A stretch of DNA of 20,151 bases, from assembly GCA_033549245.1 (NCBI GenBank), contig JAWSUW010000056.1:1-20151 (forward strand). Reading direction: 5' to 3'. The DNA is from Fusibacter_D sp033549245. GTDB taxonomy: Bacteria > Bacillota > Clostridia > Peptostreptococcales > Acidaminobacteraceae. This document shows, one piece after another, positions 6,107 through 13,815 of the stretch. A model generated the notes under the pieces. That model did no database searches. It had not been told where the DNA came from and was given only the letters and a program-made list of their open reading frames with translations. The translations under genes were made by a program, and so were the position numbers. How positions within the stretch are numbered: position 1 is the first letter of the stretch; every line of letters starts with the position of its first letter.

Positions 6107-8296
6107 GTGAAAGAATTTCTTGTCCAAAAACGTTCATATATCGCACTGATTGCGATTATTTTGAAATTGCTTCTATATTATCAGCTCATGAATGTCACTG
6201 GAAATGCACTTGTTCTTGTCGCATTTAGCGTGGTGTTCATTGCTTGGGTTTACCGCTTTTTTAAAGGAAATGTCCCGACTTTCATTGGAGCTTACTTCTT
6301 GGTTTCCACCTTGATGTTTGTGGACGTCATTTATTTCAAATATTTCAACAGGAGTTTGAGTTTAAATATGATTGGGGAAGCGCATCTGCTTGGTGATGTG
6401 AAGGAGTCCATTTTATATTTGATTGGCTTCAAAGAACTTTTGTTGTTCATGGATTTACTGGTCATTGTGCCTTTTTTACTACTGGATCAAGGTGTGAAAA
6501 AAAGGGTCAAAATAATTTCCGGAGTAATGGTTGCAATCACAATGGGTATGTTGATCGTCAACCCCATTGGTGGAGACGCCGCCTCAAGCATCAACCATCA
6601 GGAATTCTTCATGTATCATATCAAGGATATCGCCTCTGTGATCTCTGGAGCAACTGAGCAAAATACTGAAATTGAGATGGACTTCGAAGAGAAGGATGCT
6701 ACGGAAGGCGAGTATTTTGGGATTGCCAAAGATAGAAATCTGATTGTCATACAGGTGGAGTCGCTTCAAAGTATGATGATCGGAAAAGCATATGAAGGGC
6801 AAGAGCTGACTCCGGTACTCAACTATCTGATTGGGAAGGATTCATTTTACTTCGACAGTTATTTTCAGCAACTGGGAAAAGGGAATACCTCTGATGCAGA
6901 ATTTGTAAGCCAGAATGGACTATATGCGCCGATTTTCACTCAGGCATATAGTGCTTATTCGCATAACAAGTACCATGGACTACCTTGGATTATGAAGGAT
7001 CACGGTTACGAGACATTGGTGCTCCATGGTTATAAAAAAGAATTTTGGAATCGAGAAGTCGCATATCCCGGTCAGGGATTTGATACGTTCTATCATGAGG
7101 ATCATTTCTCAAGCGAAACCCCCATTGGTCTAGGGGTGAATGATGTGGAATTTTTCACTCAATCCATGGAATATCTTGAAAAAGCGGAAAGTCCGTTCTA
7201 CAGTTTTTTGATTACTTTAACCAATCATAATCCTTTTGAGTTGCCCGATGATCAGAAAACAATTGCACTGAAAGCAGCAGATGAGGGCACGCTGTTCGGA
7301 AATTATTTGAATGGTGTCACGTATTCCGATCATGCCATAGGCATTTTTATCGAAGAACTGAAACAATCTGGACTATATGAAAACTCAATAATTGTCATAT
7401 ATGGCGATCATTTTGGACTCAACAGCAATGATCAGTCGATTCATGATAATGTTTCGGCATTTTTGGGTTACTCTTATGATTATGAAGAGATGCTCAGAAT
7501 TCCGCTGATTGTTCATATTCCAGGTTCAGGCGTGGAGGAGACTATAGATACTGTCGGTGGTCAAATTGATTTTATGCCGACGATACTCAATTTGATGGGA
7601 TTCGCTAATGTGAATCCGTATGCGTTTGGCCGGGATCTGATCAATTCGGATTCGGGATTTGTTGCCTCACAGACTTACATGCTTAAAGGGTCCTTCATTC
7701 AAGATGAGATTGTATTTGAGATGTCTCGGGATGGAGTTTTCAACAATAGCCGTGCGTGGAATCGATTCACGAAAGAATCTGTGGATATCGAGCTGTGCCG
7801 CGAAAGTTACGAACAGGCTTTGAAAGAAATCAACAGTTCTGCTGTTATACTTGAACAAAATTTGATTGCAGGTTTCATGGAAAATCAAATTGATATGACG
7901 GATTTGGAGCCAGACAAAGGCGAATGGTCCATGGAGGATATTGAATGGTTGGATTCCGCTGAAGTGGACAATCTCACTCGGTTATATGATGAGGGGGTCA
8001 ACGGGTTTGGGATAGGGCAACTTCATGAAGAGAAAAACGTTTCTGATGTGATGGAATGGCTGACAATCCATCCGGATGCGTTTGTAGCCGCATTCTTTGA
8101 TTTTGATCAACTTAATGTGGTGGATCAAGAATTGAAACGGCAGATTGCACCGATGATGACTAATATGGAAGATTACACCAGGCTGGAATACATGGGATTT
8201 AGAAATATCATTTATGTTCCGGATTTGGAACTGAACACCCAGGAAGAAATTGATGATTTCATAAAAAACAATGTTTTATTGGGGGTAATACGGTAA
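6107..8296 (+). CDS. LtaS-type polyglycerolphosphate (lipoteichoic acid) synthase with extra C-terminal domain
   Basis: The protein has 729 residues. Residues 1-165 hold about five membrane helices. Residues about 210-530 are an extracellular sulfatase/alkaline-phosphatase-fold domain matching LtaS, which moves glycerol phosphate from phosphatidylglycerol onto lipoteichoic acid. The expected Mn site and nucleophile are visible: E218 in IQVESLQ, T261 in GKGNTSDAEF, H374 in TNHNPF, and D434-H435 in YGDHFG. The start is GTG at 6107, six bases after GAGGA. Staphylococcal LtaS is about 646 residues; here a soluble acidic extension of about 140 residues follows position 590. That tail (HPDAF at 655, MGFRNIIYVPD near 696) faintly resembles part of a glycerophosphodiesterase barrel, which is my inference only. 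The gene appears monocistronic. Confidence 0.9.
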   Translation: MKEFLVQKRSYIALIAIILKLLLYYQLMNVTGNALVLVAFSVVFIAWVYRFFKGNVPTFIGAYFLVSTLMFVDVIYFKYFNRSLSLNMIGEAHLLGDVKESILYLIGFKELLLFMDLLVIVPFLLLDQGVKKRVKIISGVMVAITMGMLIVNPIGGDAASSINHQEFFMYHIKDIASVISGATEQNTEIEMDFEEKDATEGEYFGIAKDRNLIVIQVESLQSMMIGKAYEGQELTPVLNYLIGKDSFYFDSYFQQLGKGNTSDAEFVSQNGLYAPIFTQAYSAYSHNKYHGLPWIMKDHGYETLVLHGYKKEFWNREVAYPGQGFDTFYHEDHFSSETPIGLGVNDVEFFTQSMEYLEKAESPFYSFLITLTNHNPFELPDDQKTIALKAADEGTLFGNYLNGVTYSDHAIGIFIEELKQSGLYENSIIVIYGDHFGLNSNDQSIHDNVSAFLGYSYDYEEMLRIPLIVHIPGSGVEETIDTVGGQIDFMPTILNLMGFANVNPYAFGRDLINSDSGFVASQTYMLKGSFIQDEIVFEMSRDGVFNNSRAWNRFTKESVDIELCRESYEQALKEINSSAVILEQNLIAGFMENQIDMTDLEPDKGEWSMEDIEWLDSAEVDNLTRLYDEGVNGFGIGQLHEEKNVSDVMEWLTIHPDAFVAAFFDFDQLNVVDQELKRQIAPMMTNMEDYTRLEYMGFRNIIYVPDLELNTQEEIDDFIKNNVLLGVIR

Positions 8297-8300
8297 AATG

Positions 8301-8335
8301 AAATGCCAAGAGTGCGAGCACTCTTGGCATTTATT
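8301..8335. terminator. Bidirectional terminator between convergent ltaS-type and M20 peptidase genes
   Basis: The perfect stem ATGCCAAGAGTG/CACTCTTGGCAT has loop CGAG and flanking A's and T's, so both strands give a hairpin followed by a U-rich tail. It fills the 39-base gap between two converging genes. Confidence 0.88.
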
Positions 8336-9451
8336 CTATGATAAATGTATCTTAATCAGTTCCATCACCAATCTTGATGAATCCACAAGATCCTTAATGT
8401 GGAGATGCTCTTCAAGCGTGTGTGGTTTTTTCTCGCCAATTCCTAGGTTGATGGCAGTGATTCCGTTGGCGTTGTACACATTGGTGTCGCTACCACCGCC
8501 TGATGCGGCTGTAAATGGCTTCAGACCGATGTTCTCGCATGCCTTTATGGTAGTTTTCACGATCGGTGCGTCAACGTCAACAGAGAACGCAGAATACATA
8601 CGAACGACATCACACTCAACTTTTGCACCGAACTCTTTTGCTGCTGCCTCAAAACATTCCACCATATGGTCAGATTGAGCTTTGAGTTTGTCGTTGTCAA
8701 GACTTCTGGCTTCTGCTTTGATGATGACTTCTGGAGTAACGATGTTTGTGACGCTACCGCCTTCTATGGTTCCGATGTTCGCAGTAGTCTCCTCATCGAT
8801 TCTCAGCAGTTTCATACGGCTGATCGCTCCGCTGGCAACCATGATGGCGCTGATGCCTTCTTCAGGTGCGACGCCCGCATGAGCGGATTTTCCAAGCACT
8901 TTAACATCAATCTTGTCTTGGGCAGGACCTTTGACGATGATTTGTCCAGGCTCTCCACCACTATCTAAGATAAATGCTCTTTTGGCATTAAGAGTTGAAT
9001 AATCGATATTCTTAGCGCCGTGAAGGCCACCTTCCTCAAATATACTGAATGCGATTTCGATATCTGCGTGAGGGAGATTGTTTTCTTTGATTGCTCTAAT
9101 GGCTTCCACTACTGCGGCGATGCCGGCTTTGTCATCACCACCAAGAACTGTGGTGCCGTCGCTGTAAATAACACCATCGCGGATTTCAGGCTTAATGTCG
9201 ACACCTGGAGATACAGTATCCATGTGACAACTGAACAATATGGTTTCACCAGGAGCGTTACCTTTCAGTTTGGCTATGACATTTCCAGTATCACTGCCCA
9301 CTTTGGGACCAGCATCATCTATCGTGACTTCCATACCGAGGGCTTCAAGTTCTTTAGAAATGAACTCGGCAAATTTTCCTTCTTGTTTTGTAGGGCTTGA
9401 TATTTTTACATAATCCATAAATGAGTTAACGATTCTTTCCTTGTTGATCAT
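8336..9451 (-). CDS. Peptidase T-like M20 family zinc metallopeptidase
   Basis: This 371-residue cytoplasmic exopeptidase belongs to the M20 family and is closest in style to the peptidase T-like (PepT2/YqjE) branch. The two-zinc site is complete: FSCHMDTVSPG (H76, D78), LGGDDKAG (bridging D106), SIFEEGGLHG (E139, E140), LDSGGEPG (D163) and KPHTLEEH (H344). A lid/dimerisation domain sits in the middle (GKSAHAGVAPEEGISA). The ATG at 9451 is preferred because GGAGG at 9460-9464 lies eight bases before it; an in-frame TTG at 9466 lies upstream of that site. It probably releases amino acids from short peptides or acyl-amino acids. It lies downstream of an AbgT transporter gene on the same strand, separated by a terminator and a possible promoter. 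Confidence 0.9.
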   Translation of the reverse strand: MINKERIVNSFMDYVKISSPTKQEGKFAEFISKELEALGMEVTIDDAGPKVGSDTGNVIAKLKGNAPGETILFSCHMDTVSPGVDIKPEIRDGVIYSDGTTVLGGDDKAGIAAVVEAIRAIKENNLPHADIEIAFSIFEEGGLHGAKNIDYSTLNAKRAFILDSGGEPGQIIVKGPAQDKIDVKVLGKSAHAGVAPEEGISAIMVASGAISRMKLLRIDEETTANIGTIEGGSVTNIVTPEVIIKAEARSLDNDKLKAQSDHMVECFEAAAKEFGAKVECDVVRMYSAFSVDVDAPIVKTTIKACENIGLKPFTAASGGGSDTNVYNANGITAINLGIGEKKPHTLEEHLHIKDLVDSSRLVMELIKIHLS

Positions 9452-9474
9452 ATTCATTACCTCCAAAAAAATAG

Positions 9475-9515
9475 TAAAAAGTAAGAGACATCTTTATTAT
9501 AGCAGATGTCTCTTA
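9475..9515 (-). terminator. Rho-independent terminator after the AbgT transporter gene
   Basis: On the minus strand a perfect 12-base stem TAAGAGACATCT/AGATGTCTCTTA with a ten-base loop is followed by CTTTTT. The loop contains a TATAAT that may be the -10 of the peptidase gene. Confidence 0.78.
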
Positions 9516-9524
9516 GTGTTTTAA
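9496..9524 (-). promoter_or_regulatory. Possible promoter of the M20 peptidase gene, embedded in a terminator hairpin
   Basis: Read on the minus strand, TTAAAA (complement of 9519-9524) matches four of six -35 bases. After exactly 17 bases comes a perfect TATAAT (complement of 9496-9501) inside the loop of the abgT terminator. Confidence 0.45.
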
Positions 9525-9527
9525 CGA

Positions 9528-11057
9528 TTATCTCATGAACGCATCAGGACCGATTGGCAATCCAGTGAAGTACCAGAGAGCCATCATGATTGTCCAACCC
9601 AACAAGAAGATGATTGAGTATGGAAGCATCATTGAGATCAAAGTACCGATACCTGTGTCTTCATCATATTTTTGTGCAAATGTGATGATTACTGCAAAGT
9701 AAGACATGAGTGGTGATATGATGTTTGTTGAAGAGTCACCAATTCTGTATGCAAGTTGTGTGAACTCAGGCGTGATTCCAAGACGGATCAACATCGGAAC
9801 GAATATTGGAGCCATAATCGCCCACTTCGCAGAAGCTGAACCTATGAACAAGTTGATGAATGCTGCAACAACAATAAATGCAAGTACTAATGGTAAACCT
9901 GTGAATCCAATTGCTTGAAGGAAGTTTGCTCCACTTACAGCAAGGATGATTCCAAGGTTGGTGTGGCTGAAGTATGCAACGAACTGTGACGCCACGAATG
10001 CAAGAACAAGGTATCCACCCATGGAAGCCATAGCTTTACCCATTGAGTGAACAATATCTTTATCGCTCTTGATTGTTCCGGCAGCCATACCAAATGCGAT
10101 ACCAGGAATCAAGAAGAACAACATGATTGTTGGAACAAGACCGTTTCCGATGAATGGATTGAGGTCGCCATCCACTCTTAGAAGGCCATTGCTTGGAACA
10201 GTGAGGAATAACATTAGTGCTGAGAATGCAAGGATAGAGAGTCCGGCCATTTTGAGACCTTTTTTCTCAGCAGGAGAAACTTCCATTGTTTCAATGAGTT
10301 TTTCACCTTTGTATTCACCAAGTCTAGGCTCGACTATTCTTTCAGTGACCCAAGTACCAAGGATTGTGAGAAGGAAAGTCGAGACGAACATGAAGTAGTA
10401 GTTTGCAGTTGGTAAAATTTCAAAGTCAAAACCGCCAACTTTAATAGCTTCATTTGTGATCCCTTGAAGTAATGGATCAAGTGTACCAAGTAATAGGTTT
10501 GCTGAGAAACCTGCTGAAACGCCGGCAAATGCAGCTGCAAGACCAGCGAGTGGATGTCTACCGAAACTTAAAAATACAATGGCACCAAGTGGAACAAGTA
10601 CAACGTAACCCGCATCTGATGCGACGTTTGACATGATACCCATCAATACTACAACAGCAGTAATGAGTTTCTTTGGAGTTCCAAGTACGATTTTCTTAAG
10701 TGTGGCACCGATAAGTCCAGTACCTTCTGCTACACCTACACCAAGCATTGCTACAAGCACAGTTCCGAGCGGTGCGAAGCTTGTGAAGTTCTTTGTAGCT
10801 GAAGTGAACATGTAACGGATGCCTTCAGCATTTAAAAGTGATACCGCTGAAACAGTCGCATCAGCTTTTGATCTTGCATCATAGTAAGATACAGTCAAGT
10901 TGGTGCGTGCCGCAATTTCTGAAATAATAATAACAATAAGGGATAAGATGACGAAAATAGTTACAGGATGAGGCAATTTGTTTCCGCCTCTTTCCACCAG
11001 GTCAAGAAAACGAGTGAATAAACCCTTGTTCTTGACAGCAGTGTCTTTTGATTTCAT
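9528..11057 (-). CDS. AbgT-family transporter (p-aminobenzoyl-glutamate transporter type)
   Basis: The 509-residue, strongly hydrophobic protein has about a dozen membrane segments and matches the AbgT family in length and motifs. These include the N-terminal VERGGNKLPHPVTIFVILS, APLGTVLVAMLGVGVAEGTGL, NVASDAGYVVLVPLGA, GSASAKWAIMAPIFVPML and YRIGDSSTNIISPLM. Family members import p-aminobenzoyl-glutamate or related compounds (E. coli AbgT); others act as antimetabolite exporters, so direction and substrate are open. AGGAGG stands six bases before the ATG. It has its own promoter downstream of the two-component genes and a terminator after its stop. In E. coli abgT is linked to M20-type hydrolases AbgA and AbgB; here a different M20 peptidase is next door. 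Confidence 0.92.
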   Translation of the reverse strand: MKSKDTAVKNKGLFTRFLDLVERGGNKLPHPVTIFVILSLIVIIISEIAARTNLTVSYYDARSKADATVSAVSLLNAEGIRYMFTSATKNFTSFAPLGTVLVAMLGVGVAEGTGLIGATLKKIVLGTPKKLITAVVVLMGIMSNVASDAGYVVLVPLGAIVFLSFGRHPLAGLAAAFAGVSAGFSANLLLGTLDPLLQGITNEAIKVGGFDFEILPTANYYFMFVSTFLLTILGTWVTERIVEPRLGEYKGEKLIETMEVSPAEKKGLKMAGLSILAFSALMLFLTVPSNGLLRVDGDLNPFIGNGLVPTIMLFFLIPGIAFGMAAGTIKSDKDIVHSMGKAMASMGGYLVLAFVASQFVAYFSHTNLGIILAVSGANFLQAIGFTGLPLVLAFIVVAAFINLFIGSASAKWAIMAPIFVPMLIRLGITPEFTQLAYRIGDSSTNIISPLMSYFAVIITFAQKYDEDTGIGTLISMMLPYSIIFLLGWTIMMALWYFTGLPIGPDAFMR

Positions 11058-11069
11058 GGTATTCCTCCT

Positions 11070-11079
11070 AGAGATTATT
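11070..11079 (-). repeat. Copy 2 of a 10-bp direct repeat, in the abgT leader
   Basis: The minus strand reads AATAATCTCT just before the AGGAGG ribosome site. The identical ten bases occur at 11144-11153, on the other side of the promoter. A regulator-binding role is inferred. Confidence 0.5.
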
Positions 11080-11093
11080 TTTAACTTAAAATC

Positions 11094-11122
11094 ATTATAT
11101 AGGGAGGAAAACCAAATGAAAA
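11094..11122 (-). promoter_or_regulatory. Probable promoter of the AbgT transporter gene
   Basis: On the minus strand TTTTCA (complement of 11117-11122, four of six -35 matches) is followed after 17 bases by a perfect TATAAT (complement of 11094-11099). It lies about 37 bases before the abgT start and is flanked by two copies of AATAATCTCT. Confidence 0.6.
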
Positions 11123-11137
11123 TTTTTCTAACATATT

Positions 11138-11153
11138 TCTCTGAGAGATTATT
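11138..11153 (-). repeat. Dyad plus copy 1 of the direct repeat, upstream of the abgT promoter
   Basis: The perfect dyad TCTCT-G-AGAGA at 11138-11148 overlaps AATAATCTCT (complement of 11144-11153), identical to the copy at 11070-11079. It sits about 16-31 bases upstream of the -35, a usual position for an activator site. It is a candidate operator for the neighbouring response regulator; nothing in the sequence proves binding. Confidence 0.45.
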
Positions 11154-11193
11154 CTGATTTTATTTACAAATCATTCACATGTGCAATGAGAAT

Positions 11194-11829
11194 TTAACAT
11201 AATCTATAGATATTTTTAGGTCTGCCGACCTGTCCATATACTGGAATCACTTCGACAACACCTGTATCCAGAAGATGATGGATGTATCGATGTACAGTTT
11301 GATAGGCAAGGCTCACACCGAGTGCCACATCGTCAATGGTAACGCCTTCAGTTTGCGCCTTCAAATAATCGACGATCAATGAAAGAGTAGCGGCACTGAT
11401 TCCTTTTTCCACATAGATTTTTTCTCTGGAGCGCATGGATTGAAGCTGGATGGCGTTGATTCTGAGATTGACGTTGATTCGTGCGATCAAATCAGGTGCC
11501 TTGATCGGTTTGATTGCAAAGTCTGTCGCTCCGACTTCGATAAATTTGTCTGAGATTTCCTGTCGTTCATCAACTGTCAGGACAAGGATTGCAACCGCCT
11601 CATCCAGTTCCTTGATTTTTTTTACTGTGGTAAGTCCATCCCAACCCGGCATGTGATAATCCACAATCACGAGGTTTGGGTTGTCATCGATACACTTTTT
11701 GACTCCTTCGATTCCGGTACTTGCAGTGACAACTTCATAACCGGAATAGAGACATATTTCTTTGATGGTGTAAACTATATCCGCTTCATCGTCAATAATG
11801 AGGATTTTTTTCTTACGCTCTGATTGCAT
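11194..11829 (-). CDS. Two-component response regulator, CitB/DcuR-like
   Basis: The 211-residue regulator has an N-terminal receiver domain with acidic pair D13-D14, phosphoacceptor D57 (VIVDYHMPG), T85 and K107 (IKPI). The C-terminal half (about 140-211) resembles the winged-helix output of CitB/DcuR/MalR regulators, with SLAYQTVHRYIHHLLDTGVVEV and the hallmark YGQVGRPKNIYRL ending. Such regulators usually activate genes for uptake of organic acids in response to a membrane kinase. Its start lies 15 bases after the kinase gene with AAAGGTGG in the gap, so the two are coexpressed. It is the last gene of the four-gene operon. The likeliest target is the adjacent AbgT promoter, which is inference. 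Confidence 0.92.
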   Translation of the reverse strand: MQSERKKKILIIDDEADIVYTIKEICLYSGYEVVTASTGIEGVKKCIDDNPNLVIVDYHMPGWDGLTTVKKIKELDEAVAILVLTVDERQEISDKFIEVGATDFAIKPIKAPDLIARINVNLRINAIQLQSMRSREKIYVEKGISAATLSLIVDYLKAQTEGVTIDDVALGVSLAYQTVHRYIHHLLDTGVVEVIPVYGQVGRPKNIYRLC

Positions 11830-11844
11830 GGTTGACCACCTTTC

Positions 11845-13206
11845 TTAAGAGGAGTGTCCGGGAAATGAAACAGTCACGACTGTACCAATGCCTACTTCAC
11901 TTTTGAGATTTATAGTGCCTTCGTTGTCTTCAATCACTTTTTTGGCAAAGGAAAGACCAAGACCCGAAGTTTGATTCGTGGAGAAGCCAGCAATCCAAAT
12001 TTTGTCCAGTTTTTCTTTTGAGATGCCTATGCCGTTGTCAGAAATAATGATTTGGATATCGTCGCCGTTTCTGGTGACTTCAATATTAATTTCTTTGAAA
12101 TCATGAGTATAGGGGACTACAATTGCGTTCTCAATCAAGTTGATTAGTGCGCGGACTACGCGGATTTTGTTGACATAGATACTAGGTAAGTCAGGTTCCG
12201 CATGGATTTCAATATTTAGTCGTTCATCCTCAACCGGTATTTGTGCCCGCACATATTGAACGACTTCATCGACATTCAGATGCTGTCTTGAGGAATCGTA
12301 CAGAAAACTCGATATCATCTCCGACATTTTTCCTACTGCACTTTCAATCCGATCCGTATAGTCACCGATTTTTCCGATATCTTTAGAGATGGATAGCAGT
12401 GAATTAAGACCTCTGATAGTCACAAGGGGTGTTTTGAGATCGTGGGTCAGTGAGTTGATCTCTTCATAAATTCTATTTTCCATCGCTTGAGATTGAATGG
12501 CGGAAAGTGCTTTTTCTTTTTGAAAGTTCTCTTCTGCAATACTGATGTTCCGATCGTGTGACATGAAGAGAATCGAAGTGATGATTGCAGATAAAAACAT
12601 GGGGAGAAAAAATGCAAGTCCCATAAAATTCATTACGGATGTGCTATGCAAATAAACTGACGTTATTTTTATGCTCGTAGCCACATCGGTGACTCCAAAT
12701 TGGTAAGAAGTCAGTGCGGGCATGACGTTGAGCCAGGAAAATGCAAAAAAAATCTGAATGGACAGTACAGATGAACGAAACAGTGGATAATTGTCACTTG
12801 TGGAAGGCTTGATCAAAACTAGGGTCACCAAGGCGGAAACCATTCCGTTCAGTGGCTCCCAAGGCAGTTTCATCCAATAACCGATCAAAAGGTTCATGCC
12901 TATAAAAGCCGCAAAGTGAATAGCATAACGGATGTTGGTGTTGATTCTTCTTTGGCCGCCTGTAAGCACTAGAACACATGAGATGCTGAGAAAGATAAGT
13001 GTGTTTTGAACCGCATGTAGAAAATTGTTTGATGCTGCGGACAAGATCAAGTGCCCACTGTCTCCTGTTGTGATTGCTTCTCTGATTTTGACAATCATGT
13101 TGAACCAGGATTCTTCAGTCACAGCAGGAAAAAAAACTGCCATCATCACTAAAAAAAGAGTGGCAAAACCATATTTGAGTTCTTCTTTATTTTGGGTTCC
13201 TATCAT
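11845..13206 (-). CDS. Membrane sensor histidine kinase with polytopic N-terminal sensor region
   Basis: The 453-residue protein begins with about 215 residues containing roughly six membrane helices and only one sizeable extracytoplasmic loop (about residues 28-65). A coiled coil at about 220-250 links to the dimerisation domain with H-box LTHDLKTPLVTIRG (H255 expected to be phosphorylated). The ATPase domain has N-box N360, DNGIGIS at 390-396 and GLGLS at 415-419. There is no PAS, HAMP or CACHE domain, so it differs from the DcuS/CitA kinases that usually pair with CitB-like regulators. The gene starts nine bases after the small membrane-anchored protein gene, with GAGG overlapping that stop codon, and is followed by its regulator after 15 bases. 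Confidence 0.93.
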   Translation of the reverse strand: MIGTQNKEELKYGFATLFLVMMAVFFPAVTEESWFNMIVKIREAITTGDSGHLILSAASNNFLHAVQNTLIFLSISCVLVLTGGQRRINTNIRYAIHFAAFIGMNLLIGYWMKLPWEPLNGMVSALVTLVLIKPSTSDNYPLFRSSVLSIQIFFAFSWLNVMPALTSYQFGVTDVATSIKITSVYLHSTSVMNFMGLAFFLPMFLSAIITSILFMSHDRNISIAEENFQKEKALSAIQSQAMENRIYEEINSLTHDLKTPLVTIRGLNSLLSISKDIGKIGDYTDRIESAVGKMSEMISSFLYDSSRQHLNVDEVVQYVRAQIPVEDERLNIEIHAEPDLPSIYVNKIRVVRALINLIENAIVVPYTHDFKEINIEVTRNGDDIQIIISDNGIGISKEKLDKIWIAGFSTNQTSGLGLSFAKKVIEDNEGTINLKSEVGIGTVVTVSFPGHSS

Positions 13207-13215
13207 ATCGACCTC

Positions 13216-13815
13216 TTACCTGAATGCTGATGCATAGGGTTCTGATACATCATTAATATTTTTCACTAGAGTCAAGGGAATATCATTTTGTCTGGCCATC
13301 TCCGAAATGAAATGGTCGAAATCTCCCTCAAAAGTTGAAATGACATAATGGGATTTTGGAATAATGTTTCCAAGCATCACATCGGTTTCAGCTGCACGAC
13401 GTTGTTTGCCACCTATAAAAACTGAAATGACAGTGACATCATTTTGGGAGGCATAGTTGAGAAGACTTTCGATTCTTTTTGACTCTGTCTCAAAGCTTAG
13501 TTGGTTCACCTTTTCACTGAGTGGACTGTATCCAATGACAAAGACAATGGTATTGATGTCTTCAAGGTCTTCATTTTCAGCTTGCGGCATAAAAAAATTA
13601 TGAATCATCAGCTTATTTGAAATATCTTTAATGATATAGGTATCTGTACTTTGTCCAGCCGAAGTGACAAGTATGGTCTCTTCTGCTATTGGTCTTGGTA
13701 GTGAAGGGACAACATGGGCGTTCACATTTGGAGAGAGTGGACTGTTAGTGGAAATCAGGTAGAGAAGGATAGCCAAAACCGGCAAAATCAATAAAGTTCT
13801 AATTCTATAGATCAT
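13216..13815 (-). CDS. Small membrane-anchored or secreted protein of unknown function (possibly DUF6305-like)
   Basis: This 199-residue protein has a hydrophobic segment at residues 7-23 (signal peptide or anchor) and then a soluble alpha/beta domain outside the membrane. Visible landmarks are TSAGQSTD at 51-58, FVIGYSPLSEK near 92-102, SVFIGGKQRR at 131-140, and NDIPLTLVKNINDVS near the end. From memory these resemble proteins labelled DUF6305, but I cannot verify that. No catalytic motif is recognised. The ATG overlaps the stop of the binding-protein gene by four bases (ATGA), and the kinase gene follows after nine bases, so it is made together with both and may be an accessory sensor component. 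There are no cysteines. Confidence 0.8.
   Translation of the reverse strand: MIYRIRTLLILPVLAILLYLISTNSPLSPNVNAHVVPSLPRPIAEETILVTSAGQSTDTYIIKDISNKLMIHNFFMPQAENEDLEDINTIVFVIGYSPLSEKVNQLSFETESKRIESLLNYASQNDVTVISVFIGGKQRRAAETDVMLGNIIPKSHYVISTFEGDFDHFISEMARQNDIPLTLVKNINDVSEPYASAFR

Noticed and set aside
5453..6146. Three minus-strand open frames (62, 64 and 103 codons) across the tRNA cluster
   Set aside because: They read antisense to the tRNA genes and give the well-known false peptides of the GFEPA/DEIRTHN type; they have no ribosome sites.
8298..8678. 126-codon plus-strand frame after the LtaS-type gene
   Set aside because: It begins inside the bidirectional terminator and runs antisense to the M20 peptidase catalytic region.
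9452..9466. TTG start adding five residues to the M20 peptidase
   Set aside because: The TTG lies upstream of GGAGG itself; the ATG at 9451 has correct spacing.
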